DNA of 64,000 bases from an uncultured Pelagibacteraceae bacterium (GCA_902612235.1 CACMCJ010000003.1:30324-94323); one strand, 5' to 3'; shown: positions 18,111 through 27,748, counted from the stretch's first letter. The notes: generated by a model not told the origin, from the sequence alone. A program made the numbers and translations.

Positions 18111-18673
18111 TAAAAATAGGCATCACAGGCTCTCTTGCTTCTGGAAAGACTACAGCTAGCAAATTAATCGCTAAAGGTAGAGGACCTATCTTTAGTGCAG
18201 ACAGTGAAGTAAAAAAATTATATAAAGATAAAAAATTTCAATCTTTAATATCAAAAAAATTTAATATTAAAAAAAATTTAAATTTCAAAAAAGAATTAAA
18301 AAAAAAAATTCTTTCCAAAAGTATTTATATTAAAAGACTAGAAAAATTAATTCATCCTATAGTAAGAAAAAAAATGTTTAGGTTCTTTAACAAAAATAAA
18401 CATAGAAAATTTTTGTTTTGTGAAATTCCCCTGTTAATAGAAAGTAGGCTAATGAAATATTTTGATAAGATAATATTCATAAAATCAAGTAAAAAAATCA
18501 GATTAAAAAGATATATTCTTAGCGGTGGAGATAAAAAATTATTTTTTCTTTTGGATAAGAAACAATTTAAAGACACAAAAAAGATGGCTATGTGTGATTA
18601 TGTAGTTGTGAATAATACATCTTTAATCATTTTAAAAAAAAAACTATCTAATATAACTATATCTCATGAATGA
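18107..18673 (+). CDS. coaE: Dephospho-CoA kinase
   Basis: Phosphorylates dephospho-CoA, the last step of coenzyme A synthesis. The Walker A GSLASGKTTASKLI is at residues 7-20, followed by ISADSEVKKLY-type sequence, LIHPIVRKK and the lid CEIPLLIESRLMKYFDKIIFI. At 188 residues it is slightly shorter than the usual 195-205 and very lysine-rich. It overlaps dnaQ by eight bases. Confidence 0.93.
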   Translation: MIKIGITGSLASGKTTASKLIAKGRGPIFSADSEVKKLYKDKKFQSLISKKFNIKKNLNFKKELKKKILSKSIYIKRLEKLIHPIVRKKMFRFFNKNKHRKFLFCEIPLLIESRLMKYFDKIIFIKSSKKIRLKRYILSGGDKKLFFLLDKKQFKDTKKMAMCDYVVVNNTSLIILKKKLSNITISHE

Positions 18674-19328
18674 AATATTTCTTGATACAGAAACAACAGG
18701 CCTCTCTTTCAAGGACGGACATAAAATAGTTGAGATAGCTTGTATTGAAACAAAAGATCTGGTCCCTACAGATAGAGTTTTTCATAGACTTATTAACCCT
18801 TTAAGAGATGTTCCTGAGGAAGCTTTTAAAGTTCATGGATTTAGCAGTGAGGTTTTAAAAAAAGAGGATACTTTTGACAAGATTGCCGATCAATTTTTAG
18901 ATTTTATAGAGGGAAAAATGTTGATTATACACAATGCAAATTTTGATTTATCTTTTTTAAATGGAGAACTCAAAAGGATCAATAAACCTTTAATTGAAAA
19001 AAATTTAGTTATTGATTCATTAGAAGTTGCTAGAAACAAATTTATTGGAACATCTAACTCTTTGGATGCATTGTGCAAGAGATTTAATATAGACATTTCA
19101 AAAAGAGTTAAACATAATGCGTTGCTGGATTGTGAGCTTTTAAGAGAAGTTTATATTAATCTTTTGGATGTAAAAGAGCCAAAGTTTAACCTTACAAATT
19201 CAAGTCAAGATAACGTAAAATTTAATCAAAATAAAATATACAATAAAAATGTTTTAAAAATAACAAAAATAGAATTAGATGCTCATAAATCTTTTTTGAA
19301 GTCAGAAATTAAAAAAAACTTTTATTGA
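18666..19328 (+). CDS. dnaQ: DNA polymerase III epsilon subunit (proofreading exonuclease)
   Basis: DEDDh 3'-5' exonuclease of the replicative polymerase. Exo I is FLDTETTGLSF, Exo II HNANFDLSFLNGEL and Exo III HNALLDCELLREVY, with the histidine five before the aspartate. The 220-residue product has a short C-terminal tail for alpha-subunit binding that is rich in Lys/Asn. It is the last gene of the ppsR-dnaQ run and overlaps the convergent secB by seven bases. Confidence 0.95.
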   Translation: MNEIFLDTETTGLSFKDGHKIVEIACIETKDLVPTDRVFHRLINPLRDVPEEAFKVHGFSSEVLKKEDTFDKIADQFLDFIEGKMLIIHNANFDLSFLNGELKRINKPLIEKNLVIDSLEVARNKFIGTSNSLDALCKRFNIDISKRVKHNALLDCELLREVYINLLDVKEPKFNLTNSSQDNVKFNQNKIYNKNVLKITKIELDAHKSFLKSEIKKNFY

Positions 19329-19741
19329 TTTTTTTTTGTTTCAAACAATTTTTGAAAATCAATGTTTTTATTGATTTTAATATCCTTAAAACCTGAACTT
19401 TCAAAAATAGATATAAAAGTTTTTCTTATTTCAGGATAAATTTCTTCCGGAACTTTAATTAAAATTATTTTTTCAATAGCTTCTTTCTCTGCTATTTTTT
19501 CTGAAAGTTCAATTATAGTTGCGTAAACTATTTTGGTATGAATTTTTTCTAAAATATCTTCCGTCGAAATAAGATTTAAAGTTGTTTCAACCTCAATAAC
19601 TTTTTCTTTAATTTGATTACTTTTTATATCAATATTAATTTTATAATTTGCAATATCTTTAGACAAAAGATAAAAAGTTTTAGGATTTGGTATTTTAAAT
19701 CTCAAATCTTTAATATACTTTCCTATGATTTTATAATTCAT
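19322..19741 (-). CDS. secB: Protein-export chaperone SecB
   Basis: Tetrameric chaperone that keeps precursors unfolded and passes them to SecA. The roughly 139-residue protein has the beta-strand core (YIKDLRFKIPNPKTFYLL, NYKINIDIKSNQI, VIEVETTLNLIS) and the C-terminal helix; the motif ILIKVPEEIYPEIR is the family's 'P...FP..R' region with changes. I prefer the ATG at 19741 (MNYKIIGKYI) over the in-frame ATG at 19762, because the conserved part starts there. It overlaps the end of fxsA by 11 bases. Confidence 0.88.
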   Translation of the reverse strand: MNYKIIGKYIKDLRFKIPNPKTFYLLSKDIANYKINIDIKSNQIKEKVIEVETTLNLISTEDILEKIHTKIVYATIIELSEKIAEKEAIEKIILIKVPEEIYPEIRKTFISIFESSGFKDIKINKNIDFQKLFETKKNQ

Positions 19742-20153
19742 TTTCTTTATTTTTGTCTTCAATTATTTCTCCATCTAAAACTTCATTTTTTTCTTTATTT
19801 GGGTTACTTTTTTTTTTAAAGAAGTTGTTAAATAAAAACTTTCTTGTTAGTGGAATTAATAATAGAAATCCAAATACATCGGTAACAAATCCTGGAATAA
19901 TTAATAATATTGCTGCTACAGCTATTGATGCTCCAGACGCAATTTCGTAAATCGGAAGTTGATTTCGATAAATATTAATTATCCCAGATTTAAGAGTCTT
20001 AACCCCTTCAATTTTTGCAAAGTAAATGCCCACAATTGCTGTTAAAAATATCAATGAAATTGTGTTTAAAGCCCCTATTTTACCACCAACCTTGATCAAT
20101 AGAAAAACTTCTAGTGCGGGAATGCCAATAATTGCTAGTAATACTGGGTTCAT
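19731..20153 (-). CDS. fxsA: FxsA-family membrane protein
   Basis: The 140-residue inner-membrane protein has helices at about residues 3-45 and 70-100 and the conserved pattern PALEVFLLIKVGGKIGALNTI, followed by IPGFVTDVFGFLLLIPLTRKF. FxsA overproduction relieves F-exclusion of phage T7 in E. coli; its normal function is unknown. The tail is charged (KNKENEL). It is paired with secB and divergent from the Tim44-like gene, the usual alphaproteobacterial arrangement. Confidence 0.9.
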   Translation of the reverse strand: MNPVLLAIIGIPALEVFLLIKVGGKIGALNTISLIFLTAIVGIYFAKIEGVKTLKSGIINIYRNQLPIYEIASGASIAVAAILLIIPGFVTDVFGFLLLIPLTRKFLFNNFFKKKSNPNKEKNEVLDGEIIEDKNKENEL

Positions 20154-20197
20154 TTGTCTGATACAAAATTATATTATTAATGTATATTTATCAAACA

Positions 20198-20800
20198 ATG
20201 AGTAATAATTTTGGATACATAGACATTATTTTGTTAGGAATGATTGCTGGTTTTATAATCCTGAGATTAAGAAGCATATTAGGAAGGAAAACTGGGCATG
20301 AACCTAAAATATATCCAACTTTTTCTGAAAAAAATTTTGAAATACCAAATAATGAGCCGAAAGATTTAAATAAAAATCATGAAAAACTGGAGGGTAGTGA
20401 TAAAAAAGAGTTTTTGAAGGGTGCTGAAGTTGCGTATGAGACAATTCTTACGTCATTTGCAATTGGTGACACCAAGAAATTAAAAAGTCTGTTAACTTCT
20501 GATATGGCAGATAATTTTCAGCAAGCTATTAACGAACGAAATAAACAAAATATAAAATCAGAGTTTACTTTTATTGGGGTAAAGCAGTCTAGTTTAGAAA
20601 AATATGAGAAAATTCGAAACGAACTGTTTGCTTCAGTTAAATTTGTTTCAGAAGTTATTTCTGTAAAGAAAGATAAAGATGGAAAGATTATAGAGGGTAA
20701 TCCAGATAAAATTAAAGAAGTGATAGACTATTGGAAATTTTCAAAAAATATCCTAAAAAAGGGTCCTAATTGGTATTTGTCCGAAATAGTTAGCAAGTGA
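20198..20800 (+). CDS. Tim44/TimA-like domain protein
   Basis: The product has one N-terminal membrane anchor (FGYIDIILLGMIAGFIILRLRSILGRKTGHEP) and a C-terminal Tim44-like domain (GAEVAYETILTSFAIGDTKKLKSLLTSDMADNFQQAI ... YWKFSKNILKKGPNWYLSEI). The mitochondrial relative tethers Hsp70 to the import channel; the bacterial role is less clear and may involve the membrane or envelope. I start it at the ATG at 20198; an ATG at 20180 would add six residues. It is divergent from fxsA/secB and overlaps smr by four bases. The mltA gene often found between them is missing. Confidence 0.88.
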   Translation: MSNNFGYIDIILLGMIAGFIILRLRSILGRKTGHEPKIYPTFSEKNFEIPNNEPKDLNKNHEKLEGSDKKEFLKGAEVAYETILTSFAIGDTKKLKSLLTSDMADNFQQAINERNKQNIKSEFTFIGVKQSSLEKYEKIRNELFASVKFVSEVISVKKDKDGKIIEGNPDKIKEVIDYWKFSKNILKKGPNWYLSEIVSK

Positions 20801-21216
20801 CTAAAAAAAAAGGCTTATCCAAAGAAGATATAACTACTTGGAACAACTACATTAAAAATCCGAACGATATTTCTGATAAAGAAAAAAATTCTGAAAAAAC
20901 AAATTTTAATAAATCAAGATTTATTTATGATCTCCATGGTTATACTTTAGCTGAAGCTAACCTCAGAGTTGAAGAACTTATTTTTAATTGTATGGAAAAA
21001 AATTATAAAGAAATTCTATTAATTACTGGAAAAGGTATTCATTCAAATACTGAAAAAAATGTATTCGTATCGAAAGATTTAAGCAAATTAAAACATTCTG
21101 TTCCAAACTATATAAATACACATAATGAACTCTCTAAGTGCGTTATTTCTATAAACGATGCAAAAAAAGAGGACGGCGGTGAGGGTGCTATAATTATTAA
21201 ATTAAGAAAATTATAA
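20797..21216 (+). CDS. Smr-domain protein
   Basis: The 139-residue product carries an Smr domain: [18 protein letters not shown], then [11 protein letters not shown] and [13 protein letters not shown]. Smr domains are nucleases or nucleic-acid-binding modules; stand-alone ones have unknown roles, and some cleave RNA at stalled ribosomes. The start is GTG overlapping the previous stop (GTGA). It ends six bases into the convergent hslU gene. Confidence 0.88.
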   Translation: MTKKKGLSKEDITTWNNYIKNPNDISDKEKNSEKTNFNKSRFIYDLHGYTLAEANLRVEELIFNCMEKNYKEILLITGKGIHSNTEKNVFVSKDLSKLKHSVPNYINTHNELSKCVISINDAKKEDGGEGAIIIKLRKL

Positions 21217-22587
21217 AATAAATTTTGATAAATCTGTATCTTTCACTAGATTTCCCAGGTTATCATTCACAAACTTTTTATCTACAACAACTGTTTCACC
21301 AGCCTTATCAGTTGCATTAAAACTGATATCATCTAAAACTTTTTCTATAATCGTATGTAATCTTCTCGCACCAATATTTTCAACTGAGGAATTCACCTCT
21401 GCTGATATTTTCGCCAGCATATCTATCCCGTCGTCAGTGAATTCTAGATTTACATTTTCAGTTTTTAATAATTCTTTATATTGTTTAATCAAACTGTTAT
21501 CAGGTTCCTTTAAAATCCTTTTAAAGTCATCCTCATTTAATGCACTCAATTCAACTCTTATTGGAAGTCTACCTTGTAGTTCTGGTAAGAGGTCTGAAGG
21601 TTTAGCTAGTTGAAAAGCTCCTGAGGCAATAAATAAAATATGATCTGTTTTAATAGGACCATGTTTGGTGCTTACAGTTGTACCCTCAATTAATGGTAAC
21701 AAATCTCTTTGCACTCCTTCACGAGATACATCTCCACCAACTCTATCACTTCTTGCAGATACTTTATCTATCTCGTCTAGAAACACGATTCCGTTTTCTT
21801 CAGTTGCCCTCTTAGCTTCTTTAATAATCTTGTCTTCTTCGATCATCTTATCAGATTCTTGAGCCACCAAGATGTCATGAGACTCTTTCACGGTCATCTT
21901 TTTCTTTTTCCCTTTTTTATTACCCATCGATTTTCCAAGTATATCTCCCAGATTTACCATGCCCACATTTCCTCCAGGCATTCCAGGTATTTCAAAACTT
22001 TGCATACCAGAGTTTTTATCTTGTACCTCAATTTCGATTTCATTGTCATCGAGATCTCCGCTTCTTAGTCTTTTTCTAAAACTTTCTTTAGTTGCCACAC
22101 TAGCTTTACTACCCACCAAAGCATCCAATACCTTGTCTTCCGCTTTAAGTTCAGCTTTAGCTTTTACCTCTTTTCTTTTTTTTTCTCTTTCCATGGCTAT
22201 AGCTATTTCAATTAAATCTCTTACAATTTGTTCCACATCACGTCCGACATAACCTACCTCTGTAAACCTTGTTGCCTCTACTTTAATGAACGGAGCTTCA
22301 GCCAACCTAGATAATCTTCTTGAAATTTCTGTTTTTCCTACACCTGTAGGTCCAATCATTAAGATATTTTTTGGTAAAACTTCGTCTCTCATTTCCTCAG
22401 AAAGCGCTTGTCTTCTCCACCTGTTTCTAAGTGCAACTGCTACAGCTTTTTTTGCTTCTTTTTGGCCGATCACATATCTATCTAATTCTGAAACTATTTC
22501 TCTAGGCGATAAAGCACTAACTTTTGAATTTTCTTTAGCTTTATTTTTTACAACATTTAAGTTTGTAACTTTGTTTGATTTTGCCAT
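21211..22587 (-). CDS. hslU: HslU, ATPase subunit of the HslUV protease
   Basis: AAA+ unfoldase that feeds substrates to HslV. The 458-residue protein begins [33 protein letters not shown], has Walker [15 protein letters not shown], the pore motif GYVGRD, Walker [11 protein letters not shown] and the C-terminal [14 protein letters not shown] ... DLSKFIL that inserts into HslV. I start it at the ATG at 22587; a longer frame to 22665 runs into hslV and is not conserved. One base separates it from hslV. Confidence 0.96.
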   Translation of the reverse strand: MAKSNKVTNLNVVKNKAKENSKVSALSPREIVSELDRYVIGQKEAKKAVAVALRNRWRRQALSEEMRDEVLPKNILMIGPTGVGKTEISRRLSRLAEAPFIKVEATRFTEVGYVGRDVEQIVRDLIEIAIAMEREKKRKEVKAKAELKAEDKVLDALVGSKASVATKESFRKRLRSGDLDDNEIEIEVQDKNSGMQSFEIPGMPGGNVGMVNLGDILGKSMGNKKGKKKKMTVKESHDILVAQESDKMIEEDKIIKEAKRATEENGIVFLDEIDKVSARSDRVGGDVSREGVQRDLLPLIEGTTVSTKHGPIKTDHILFIASGAFQLAKPSDLLPELQGRLPIRVELSALNEDDFKRILKEPDNSLIKQYKELLKTENVNLEFTDDGIDMLAKISAEVNSSVENIGARRLHTIIEKVLDDISFNATDKAGETVVVDKKFVNDNLGNLVKDTDLSKFIL

Positions 22588-22588
22588 T

Positions 22589-23128
22589 TTAAATTTTCTC
22601 CACAGTGACGTTATTGTTGGTAAAAACACAAATATCAGAAGCAACTTTAATAGATTTTCTAGCAATCTCTTCAGCTTTTAAGTTTGTTTCAATCAAAACC
22701 TTTGCAGCAGCTAAAGCATAATTTCCGCCTGAACCTATTCCAATTATACCGTCTTCAGGCTCCAGCACGTCTCCGGTACCAGAGATTATAAAGCTGTGAG
22801 ATTTATCTGCGACTGCCATCAAAGCTTCTAATCTTCTCAAAAATTTGTCACTTCTCCAATCTTTGGCTAACTCAACCGCCGCTCTTTGTAAATTACCAGC
22901 ATGTTTTTCAAGTTTAGCCTCCAGTCTTTCGAACAATGTCAAGGCGTCAGCGGTCGACCCTGCAAATCCTGCTATCACGCCTCTAGAGTCAATTTTTCTT
23001 ACTTTTTTAGCTTTGCTTTTTAAAACAGTATTCCCTAGACTTACCTGACCATCTCCCGCAACAACAGTTTCCCCGTTTTTTCTAAGTAATACTATCGTTG
23101 TACCATGCCATTTTTCAGCTGTATTCAT
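22589..23128 (-). CDS. hslV: HslV, peptidase subunit of the HslUV protease
   Basis: Proteasome-like threonine peptidase. The precursor starts [13 protein letters not shown]; cleavage after Gly9 would expose the catalytic Thr10. Further motifs are [30 protein letters not shown] and [16 protein letters not shown]. The 179-residue length is normal. It is the first gene of hslVU and is preceded by a heat-shock-like promoter. Confidence 0.96.
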   Translation of the reverse strand: MNTAEKWHGTTIVLLRKNGETVVAGDGQVSLGNTVLKSKAKKVRKIDSRGVIAGFAGSTADALTLFERLEAKLEKHAGNLQRAAVELAKDWRSDKFLRRLEALMAVADKSHSFIISGTGDVLEPEDGIIGIGSGGNYALAAAKVLIETNLKAEEIARKSIKVASDICVFTNNNVTVEKI

Positions 23129-23136
23129 GATGTTAT

Positions 23137-23163
23137 ATGTGGAGATTAATTTTGGATCTTCAA
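23137..23163 (-). promoter_or_regulatory. Candidate RpoH (heat-shock) promoter of hslVU
   Basis: On the minus strand TTGAAG (23163-23158) and CTCCACAT (23144-23137) are 13 bases apart, similar to the sigma32 pattern CTTGAA...CCCATnT. Transcription would start only a few bases before the hslV ATG at 23128. Confidence 0.4.
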
Positions 23164-23173
23164 TAGTGATTTA

Positions 23174-23202
23174 TTGATAAAATTAGCATTTGAATATATA
23201 TC
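23174..23202 (+). promoter_or_regulatory. Candidate promoter of the his operon
   Basis: TTGATA (23174-23179) and TATATC (23197-23202) are 17 bases apart; hisB starts at 23224. No leader peptide or attenuator is visible in the 22-base leader. Confidence 0.4.
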
Positions 23203-23223
23203 AAAGATAAATCGGCTTAGTTT

Positions 23224-23814
23224 ATGAAAAGAAAAGCGAAAATTACTAGAAAAACAAAAGAAACAAGTATTTCTGTCGCGGTTAATTTGGACGGTAAAGG
23301 AAAGTACAAGATTAAAACTGGAATAGGTTTTTTAGATCATATGCTAGAACAACTGTCTAAGCATTCTCTTATCGACCTAGAAGTTAATGCTAAAGGCGAC
23401 ACTCACATTGACTTACACCACACTACTGAGGATACAGGAATAGCAATCGGCGAGGCTATTAAAAAAGCTGCTGGAAATCGAAAAGGGATCACAAGATATG
23501 CTTCAACAATGATCCCAATGGACGAAACTCTTAGTAGAGTCTCAATTGATGTTTCGAATAGACCTTACTTAATTTGGAAAGTTAATTTGCCTGTCGAGAA
23601 ACTTGGTGAAATGGACTCAGAACTATTTAAAGAATGGTTTCAAGCATTTTCGCAATCTGCTGGAATTACTTTACATATTGAAAATATTTATGGTGAAAAC
23701 AGCCATCACAAGATTGAGTCTTGTTACAAGGGTTTAGCTAGATCACTTAAAGATGCTTTGGCTATTGATAAAAGAATAAAAAACTCAGTACCTTCGACAA
23801 AAGGCTCTATTTAA
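23224..23814 (+). CDS. hisB: Imidazoleglycerol-phosphate dehydratase
   Basis: Sixth step of histidine synthesis. The 196-residue monofunctional enzyme shows [40 protein letters not shown] with the metal-binding histidines and [18 protein letters not shown]. It lacks the phosphatase domain of the E. coli HisB fusion. It is the first gene of hisB-hisH-hisA-(sORF)-hisF-hisE. Confidence 0.96.
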   Translation: MKRKAKITRKTKETSISVAVNLDGKGKYKIKTGIGFLDHMLEQLSKHSLIDLEVNAKGDTHIDLHHTTEDTGIAIGEAIKKAAGNRKGITRYASTMIPMDETLSRVSIDVSNRPYLIWKVNLPVEKLGEMDSELFKEWFQAFSQSAGITLHIENIYGENSHHKIESCYKGLARSLKDALAIDKRIKNSVPSTKGSI

Positions 23815-23819
23815 ATTTG

Positions 23820-24446
23820 ATGAACGTCACAATTGTTGACTACCAATCGGGCAATATAAGCTCAGTTATTAACTCTTTTACAGAGGTTACTAAAGGTAAA
23901 GTACATCTAGAGGTAACTTCAGACATTAGAAAAATTAAATCTAGTGATAAGATCATTTTACCTGGTCAAGGCTCATTCAAAAGTTGCGTAAATTCCTTGA
24001 ACAATATAAATGGATTAGTTGATACACTTAAAGAATTTGCAATTACAAATAAGAAGCCCCTATTAGGAATTTGTGTTGGCTTACAAATGTTTGCAGATGT
24101 TGGTTTTGAAGAGGCAGAAACAAAAGGACTAGGTTGGATCTCAGGGAAAGTCTCTAAAATTGACAATCAAAACGGTAAATTTAAACTTCCACATATTGGT
24201 TGGAATGAAATTGAAATTCAAAAAGAAAGTAGAATATATAAAGATATAAAAAATAAATCTCATATGTATTTCGTACACAGTTACGAGTTTATTCCAAATG
24301 ATAAATCAGTTATTTCAGCAACAACAGATTATTCATCAAAAATTGTCTGTTCTGTTGAGAGAGATAATTTGTTTGGAACTCAATTTCACCCTGAGAAAAG
24401 TGATAAAGTTGGACTAAAAATAATTGAGAATTTTATAAAACTATAA
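23820..24446 (+). CDS. hisH: Imidazole glycerol phosphate synthase, glutaminase subunit
   Basis: Class I glutaminase that supplies ammonia to HisF. The nucleophile elbow GICVGLQMF carries the catalytic cysteine, and FGTQFHPEKSD provides the His and Glu of the triad. NIVDYQSGNISSV-type sequence starts the protein. I take the ATG at 23820 as start (a TTG lies one codon earlier). The stop overlaps the hisA ATG (TAATG). Confidence 0.94.
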   Translation: MNVTIVDYQSGNISSVINSFTEVTKGKVHLEVTSDIRKIKSSDKIILPGQGSFKSCVNSLNNINGLVDTLKEFAITNKKPLLGICVGLQMFADVGFEEAETKGLGWISGKVSKIDNQNGKFKLPHIGWNEIEIQKESRIYKDIKNKSHMYFVHSYEFIPNDKSVISATTDYSSKIVCSVERDNLFGTQFHPEKSDKVGLKIIENFIKL

Positions 24447-25168
24447 TGAAAATATTCCCAGCTATAGATATTAAAGACAAAAGATGTGTGAGATTGATCA
24501 AAGGAGACTTTGCAAACAAAACCGTATATGAAATCTCACCAATTGATCAAGCTGGTAAATATAAAGATCACGGCTTTAAAAATTTACATATTGTTGATTT
24601 GGATGGTGCATTAACTGGTAAGACGGTCAATTTAGATATTATCAAAGAAATAGTAAGTAAATACGATTTAAAGATTGAAATAGGTGGTGGTGTTAGATCT
24701 CTCAATAGCATTAAGCAATATATTGAAGCAGGTGTTGAGAAGGTAATTTTAGGCAGTGGTGCAATTAAAAATAAAGAATTTCTAAAAGAGGCTTGTGAAA
24801 AGTTTAAAAGTCAAATTGCTTTAGGATTAGATGCAAAAGATGGAAATCTTTCTGTGTCAGGCTGGAAAGAGAATTTGAATGTTAAAACAATAGACTTTCT
24901 CAAAGAAGTAAACGACTATGGAGTAAGCCGAATAATTTACACAGATATAAATAGAGATGGAATGAAGACAAGCCCTAATTATGACGAAACTGTAAAAATC
25001 GCAGAACTATCTAATTGTCCTGTTTTGATTTCAGGAGGTGTTTCTTCAATTAACGATATTAAGAAAGCTAAAGAATTAAAGAATAAAAAAATTGAAGGTA
25101 TCATTGTTGGTAAAGCAATTTATGATGGCGATATTAAGCTTGAAGATTTGGCAAAAGAAATAGATTAA
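24446..25168 (+). CDS. hisA: Phosphoribosylformimino-5-aminoimidazole carboxamide ribotide isomerase
   Basis: Fourth-step TIM-barrel isomerase. MKIFPAIDIKDKRCVRLIKGDF contains the catalytic Asp8; HIVDLDGALTGK, EIGGGVRSL, IYTDINRDGMKTSPN with the second Asp and LISGGVSSINDI are all present. The 240-residue length is normal. One base after its stop a 44-codon open frame begins. Confidence 0.96.
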   Translation: MKIFPAIDIKDKRCVRLIKGDFANKTVYEISPIDQAGKYKDHGFKNLHIVDLDGALTGKTVNLDIIKEIVSKYDLKIEIGGGVRSLNSIKQYIEAGVEKVILGSGAIKNKEFLKEACEKFKSQIALGLDAKDGNLSVSGWKENLNVKTIDFLKEVNDYGVSRIIYTDINRDGMKTSPNYDETVKIAELSNCPVLISGGVSSINDIKKAKELKNKKIEGIIVGKAIYDGDIKLEDLAKEID

Positions 25169-25169
25169 A

Positions 25170-25304
25170 ATGGTTGCAAAATTATCAACGATTAGACGTA
25201 AAATAAGAAATGGGGAAAAACTTGGTTTTTCAGAAAGAGCTAGAGCAGTAAATAAAGGATTATTACCTAGCAAAGCAAAAAAGAAAAAAAATGTTAAAAA
25301 ATAG
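25170..25304 (+). CDS. Small basic peptide (44 residues) between hisA and hisF
   Basis: This short frame runs from ATG at 25170 (one base after the hisA stop) to TAG at 25302-25304, overlapping the first 14 bases of hisF. The product starts [20 protein letters not shown], continues [20 protein letters not shown] and ends NVKK; about two fifths of the residues are Lys or Arg. It fills the whole hisA-hisF gap and would couple their translation. I do not recognise a family. It could be a small RNA- or ribosome-binding protein or only a coupling leader for hisF. The tidy fit argues for a real gene. Confidence 0.55.
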   Translation: MVAKLSTIRRKIRNGEKLGFSERARAVNKGLLPSKAKKKKNVKK

Positions 25305-26058
25305 AATTATACCTTGCTTAGATGTTAAAAATGGAAGAGTTGTCAAAGGAATTAACTTTGTTGAATTAAAAGATGCTGGTGATCCAGTAGAACAAGCAAA
25401 GATTTATAGTGAAGGTGGTGCAGATGAAATCTGTTTTTTGGATATAACTGCATCAAATGAAAATAGGGATACAATTATTGATATAGTAAGAAAAACAGCT
25501 AAAGAGTGTTTTGTTCCGTTAACGGTAGGTGGAGGCGTAAGAACGATTCAAAATATTACTGATTTATTATTGGCTGGAGCAGATAAAGTTTCTATTAATA
25601 CTGCTGCAGTAAAAAATATTGATTTTGTTAAAGAGGCTTCAAAAAAATTTGGAAATCAATGTATTGTAGTAGCTATAGATGCTAAAAAAGTGTCAGAAAA
25701 TAAATGGGAAGTATTCACTCATGGAGGAAGGAATAAAACTGGCATTGACGCTGTAGAATTTGCAAAAAAGGTCGAGGTTAATGGAGCTGGAGAAATCCTC
25801 TTAACTTCAATGGATAAAGATGGGACTAAGTCTGGTTACGATATAGATCTGCTAAAAACAATTACAAAAAGCACCAATATTCCTGTAATTGCATCCGGTG
25901 GAGTTGGAACCTTAGATCATTTATACGATGGTATCGTTAAAGGTGGAGCAAGTGCTGTTTTAGCTGCTTCCATATTTCATTATGGTGAATTTAAAATTAA
26001 AGATGTTAAAGAATATTTGAATTCTAAAAATGTATCTGTAAGGTTATATGATGTTTGA
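25291..26058 (+). CDS. hisF: Imidazole glycerol phosphate synthase, cyclase subunit
   Basis: Cyclase partner of HisH. The 255-residue barrel starts [19 protein letters not shown] (catalytic Asp11), with [35 protein letters not shown] (second Asp) and [13 protein letters not shown]. Its ATG lies inside the end of the upstream 44-codon frame, and its end overlaps hisE by 11 bases. Confidence 0.97.
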   Translation: MLKNRIIPCLDVKNGRVVKGINFVELKDAGDPVEQAKIYSEGGADEICFLDITASNENRDTIIDIVRKTAKECFVPLTVGGGVRTIQNITDLLLAGADKVSINTAAVKNIDFVKEASKKFGNQCIVVAIDAKKVSENKWEVFTHGGRNKTGIDAVEFAKKVEVNGAGEILLTSMDKDGTKSGYDIDLLKTITKSTNIPVIASGGVGTLDHLYDGIVKGGASAVLAASIFHYGEFKIKDVKEYLNSKNVSVRLYDV

Positions 26059-26323
26059 AAACTTAGAACAATTAATAAAAACAATCAGGGAGAGGAAAAA
26101 TTCTTCTCCTGATAAATCTTACACGAATAAGCTTCTTAACAATAAGAACTTAAGTGTTTCAAAAGTAAAAGAAGAAATTGGAGAATTAATTGAATCTGTG
26201 GAAAAAAATTCAAATAAAGTACACGAAGCTACTGATGTGATATATCATTTAATGGTTTATCTAGAGGTTAACAATATAAAGATTGAAGACGTTATGACCG
26301 AACTTAAGAAAAGACAAAAATGA
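26048..26323 (+). CDS. hisE: Phosphoribosyl-ATP pyrophosphatase
   Basis: Second step of histidine synthesis. The 91-residue all-alpha protein shows [42 protein letters not shown] and [15 protein letters not shown], the conserved acidic metal-binding helices. Two ATGs (26048 and 26051) are possible starts. The stop overlaps the next gene by four bases. Confidence 0.93.
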   Translation: MMFENLEQLIKTIRERKNSSPDKSYTNKLLNNKNLSVSKVKEEIGELIESVEKNSNKVHEATDVIYHLMVYLEVNNIKIEDVMTELKKRQK

Positions 26324-26676
26324 GTTACGATAAAAACAATATATTTGCAAAAATACTTAGAGGAGAAATCCCTTGTAAAAAAGTTTATGAAAATGAGCAT
26401 GTGCTAGCCTTTCATGACATTAATCCACAAAAAAAAGTCCATGTCCTGGTTATTCCTAAGGGCGCGTATACTGATTTAGATGATTTTAATAATAAGGCAT
26501 CGGATAAAGAGATTGTAGAATTTAACAGAGCTGTTTCACATGTGGCTAATTTATTGGGTTCAAAAAATAAAGGTTATAGAGCTCTAACAAATATTGGAAG
26601 TGATGGTGGACAAGAAGTTCCTCACTTACATTTTCATATTTTTGCAGGTGAAATAATAGGCAAGATGGTAAGTTAA
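26320..26676 (+). CDS. Histidine-triad (HIT/HinT-like) hydrolase
   Basis: The 118-residue protein has the HinT fold pattern: NIFAKILRGEIPCKKVYENEHVLAFHDINPQKKVHVLVIPKG and the histidine triad HLHFHIFAGE near the C-terminus. Such proteins hydrolyse purine nucleoside phosphoramidates or AMP-lysine. It follows hisE directly, as in other alphaproteobacteria, and its stop overlaps the next start (TAATG). Confidence 0.93.
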   Translation: MSYDKNNIFAKILRGEIPCKKVYENEHVLAFHDINPQKKVHVLVIPKGAYTDLDDFNNKASDKEIVEFNRAVSHVANLLGSKNKGYRALTNIGSDGGQEVPHLHFHIFAGEIIGKMVS

Positions 26677-27182
26677 TGGTTTCTAGAATTAAAAGATATT
26701 TTTTGGAGATTAAAGATTTTTCAAACACGATTAATTTAAACCTCCCTGAATATTATAAGATTGTATTAGATGATAAAAATGATTTTCATTTAAATAAATT
26801 TTTTTATAAACAAATCGGTGAAGATCATTATTGGAGAGATAGGTTACTTTGGTCGGATAAAGAATGGATAAAATATGTTTCCAATAAAAATCTAGAAACA
26901 CATGTTCTAAAAAAAGGAGATGATCTAGTTGGATATTATGAACAAGAACACCATCCAAGCACAAATGAAGTTGAATTAATCAATATGGGTGTTCTAAAAA
27001 AATTTAGAGGCTTAAAACTCGGCTCAACTCTTGTTAACCATGCTATTGCTAGTGCATCAAGAAAAAATCCGGAAAGAATGTGGGTTCATACTTGTAGTTT
27101 AGATCATAAGCACGCTCTTCAAAATTATAAATCAAAAGGATTTGAGATTTTTAAAGAAGAAGAAATAGATTTTGTGGCTTAA
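26676..27182 (+). CDS. GNAT-family N-acetyltransferase
   Basis: The 168-residue product has a GNAT core: LVGYYEQEHHPSTNEVELINMGVLKKFRGLKLGSTLVNHAIASA, where GVLKKFRGLKLGS replaces the usual acetyl-CoA loop R/Q-x-x-G-x-G/A, and LDHKHALQNYKSKGFEIFKEE, the typical end. The substrate is unknown. It closes the his-HIT run and its stop shares TTAA with the convergent lolA stop. Confidence 0.85.
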   Translation: MVSRIKRYFLEIKDFSNTINLNLPEYYKIVLDDKNDFHLNKFFYKQIGEDHYWRDRLLWSDKEWIKYVSNKNLETHVLKKGDDLVGYYEQEHHPSTNEVELINMGVLKKFRGLKLGSTLVNHAIASASRKNPERMWVHTCSLDHKHALQNYKSKGFEIFKEEEIDFVA

Positions 27183-27748
27183 TTTGATTCAGGAATTTTA
27201 AAAGTCCCTTTTTCAAATTTATCGTTTTTTGAAACAATTCTTAATGAAAAGTTTACATCGTTTTTGTATTGATCGATAATTCGCCAACCTTTCAAGTCTA
27301 ATGTTTTTCTATCAAAAAAAACTGTTATTTCATTATCACTAAGGTAGGTGAGCTTTATAATGTAGTCAGTTAATTTTAGTTCTCCTGACCGAATGATTTC
27401 CATTAGTTTATCTTTATACAAAATATTTATGAATGGAGATTTTGAAATTGGATAATAATAGGTTTTATTATACCTTTTTTGTGTAATTGCTAATCTTTTA
27501 TTGTTAATTACTAACTCTTTCTCCTTGTTGTCAAAATAGTTACATTTTAGTTTTCCAGGAAATTCTAAAAGACAATTACCTTTTTCATTTTGTTCATTAA
27601 CTAATTGATCAAAGGTAAATTCTAATGAATTTAAATTATTTAATTCGTTAATTATTTGGTCTTTTTCAATAGCATGAAGAATTGTTGATAATAAAAAAAA
27701 AACTGAGAATAGTAATTTTTTTTTAAAGTACTTCACGTTTGCCAACAT
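27179..27748 (-). CDS. lolA: LolA, periplasmic lipoprotein carrier
   Basis: Carries outer-membrane lipoproteins across the periplasm. The 189-residue protein has a signal peptide (KKKLLFSVFFLLSTILHA) and the LolA-like beta-barrel sequence FTFDQLVNEQNEKGNCLLEFPGKLKCNYFDNKEKELVINNKRL. The only ATG overlaps the end of ftsK by 26 bases. ftsK-lolA is a standard alphaproteobacterial pair. Confidence 0.88.
   Translation of the reverse strand: MLANVKYFKKKLLFSVFFLLSTILHAIEKDQIINELNNLNSLEFTFDQLVNEQNEKGNCLLEFPGKLKCNYFDNKEKELVINNKRLAITQKRYNKTYYYPISKSPFINILYKDKLMEIIRSGELKLTDYIIKLTYLSDNEITVFFDRKTLDLKGWRIIDQYKNDVNFSLRIVSKNDKFEKGTFKIPESN

Noticed and set aside
22588..22665. Upstream start of hslU giving 26 extra residues
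   Set aside because: It runs into hslV and lacks conserved sequence; the ATG at 22587 begins the normal HslU N-terminus.
21859..22681. Several plus-strand frames opposite hslU
   Set aside because: Shadows of hslU/hslV with serine/leucine-rich antisense composition and no recognisable domain.
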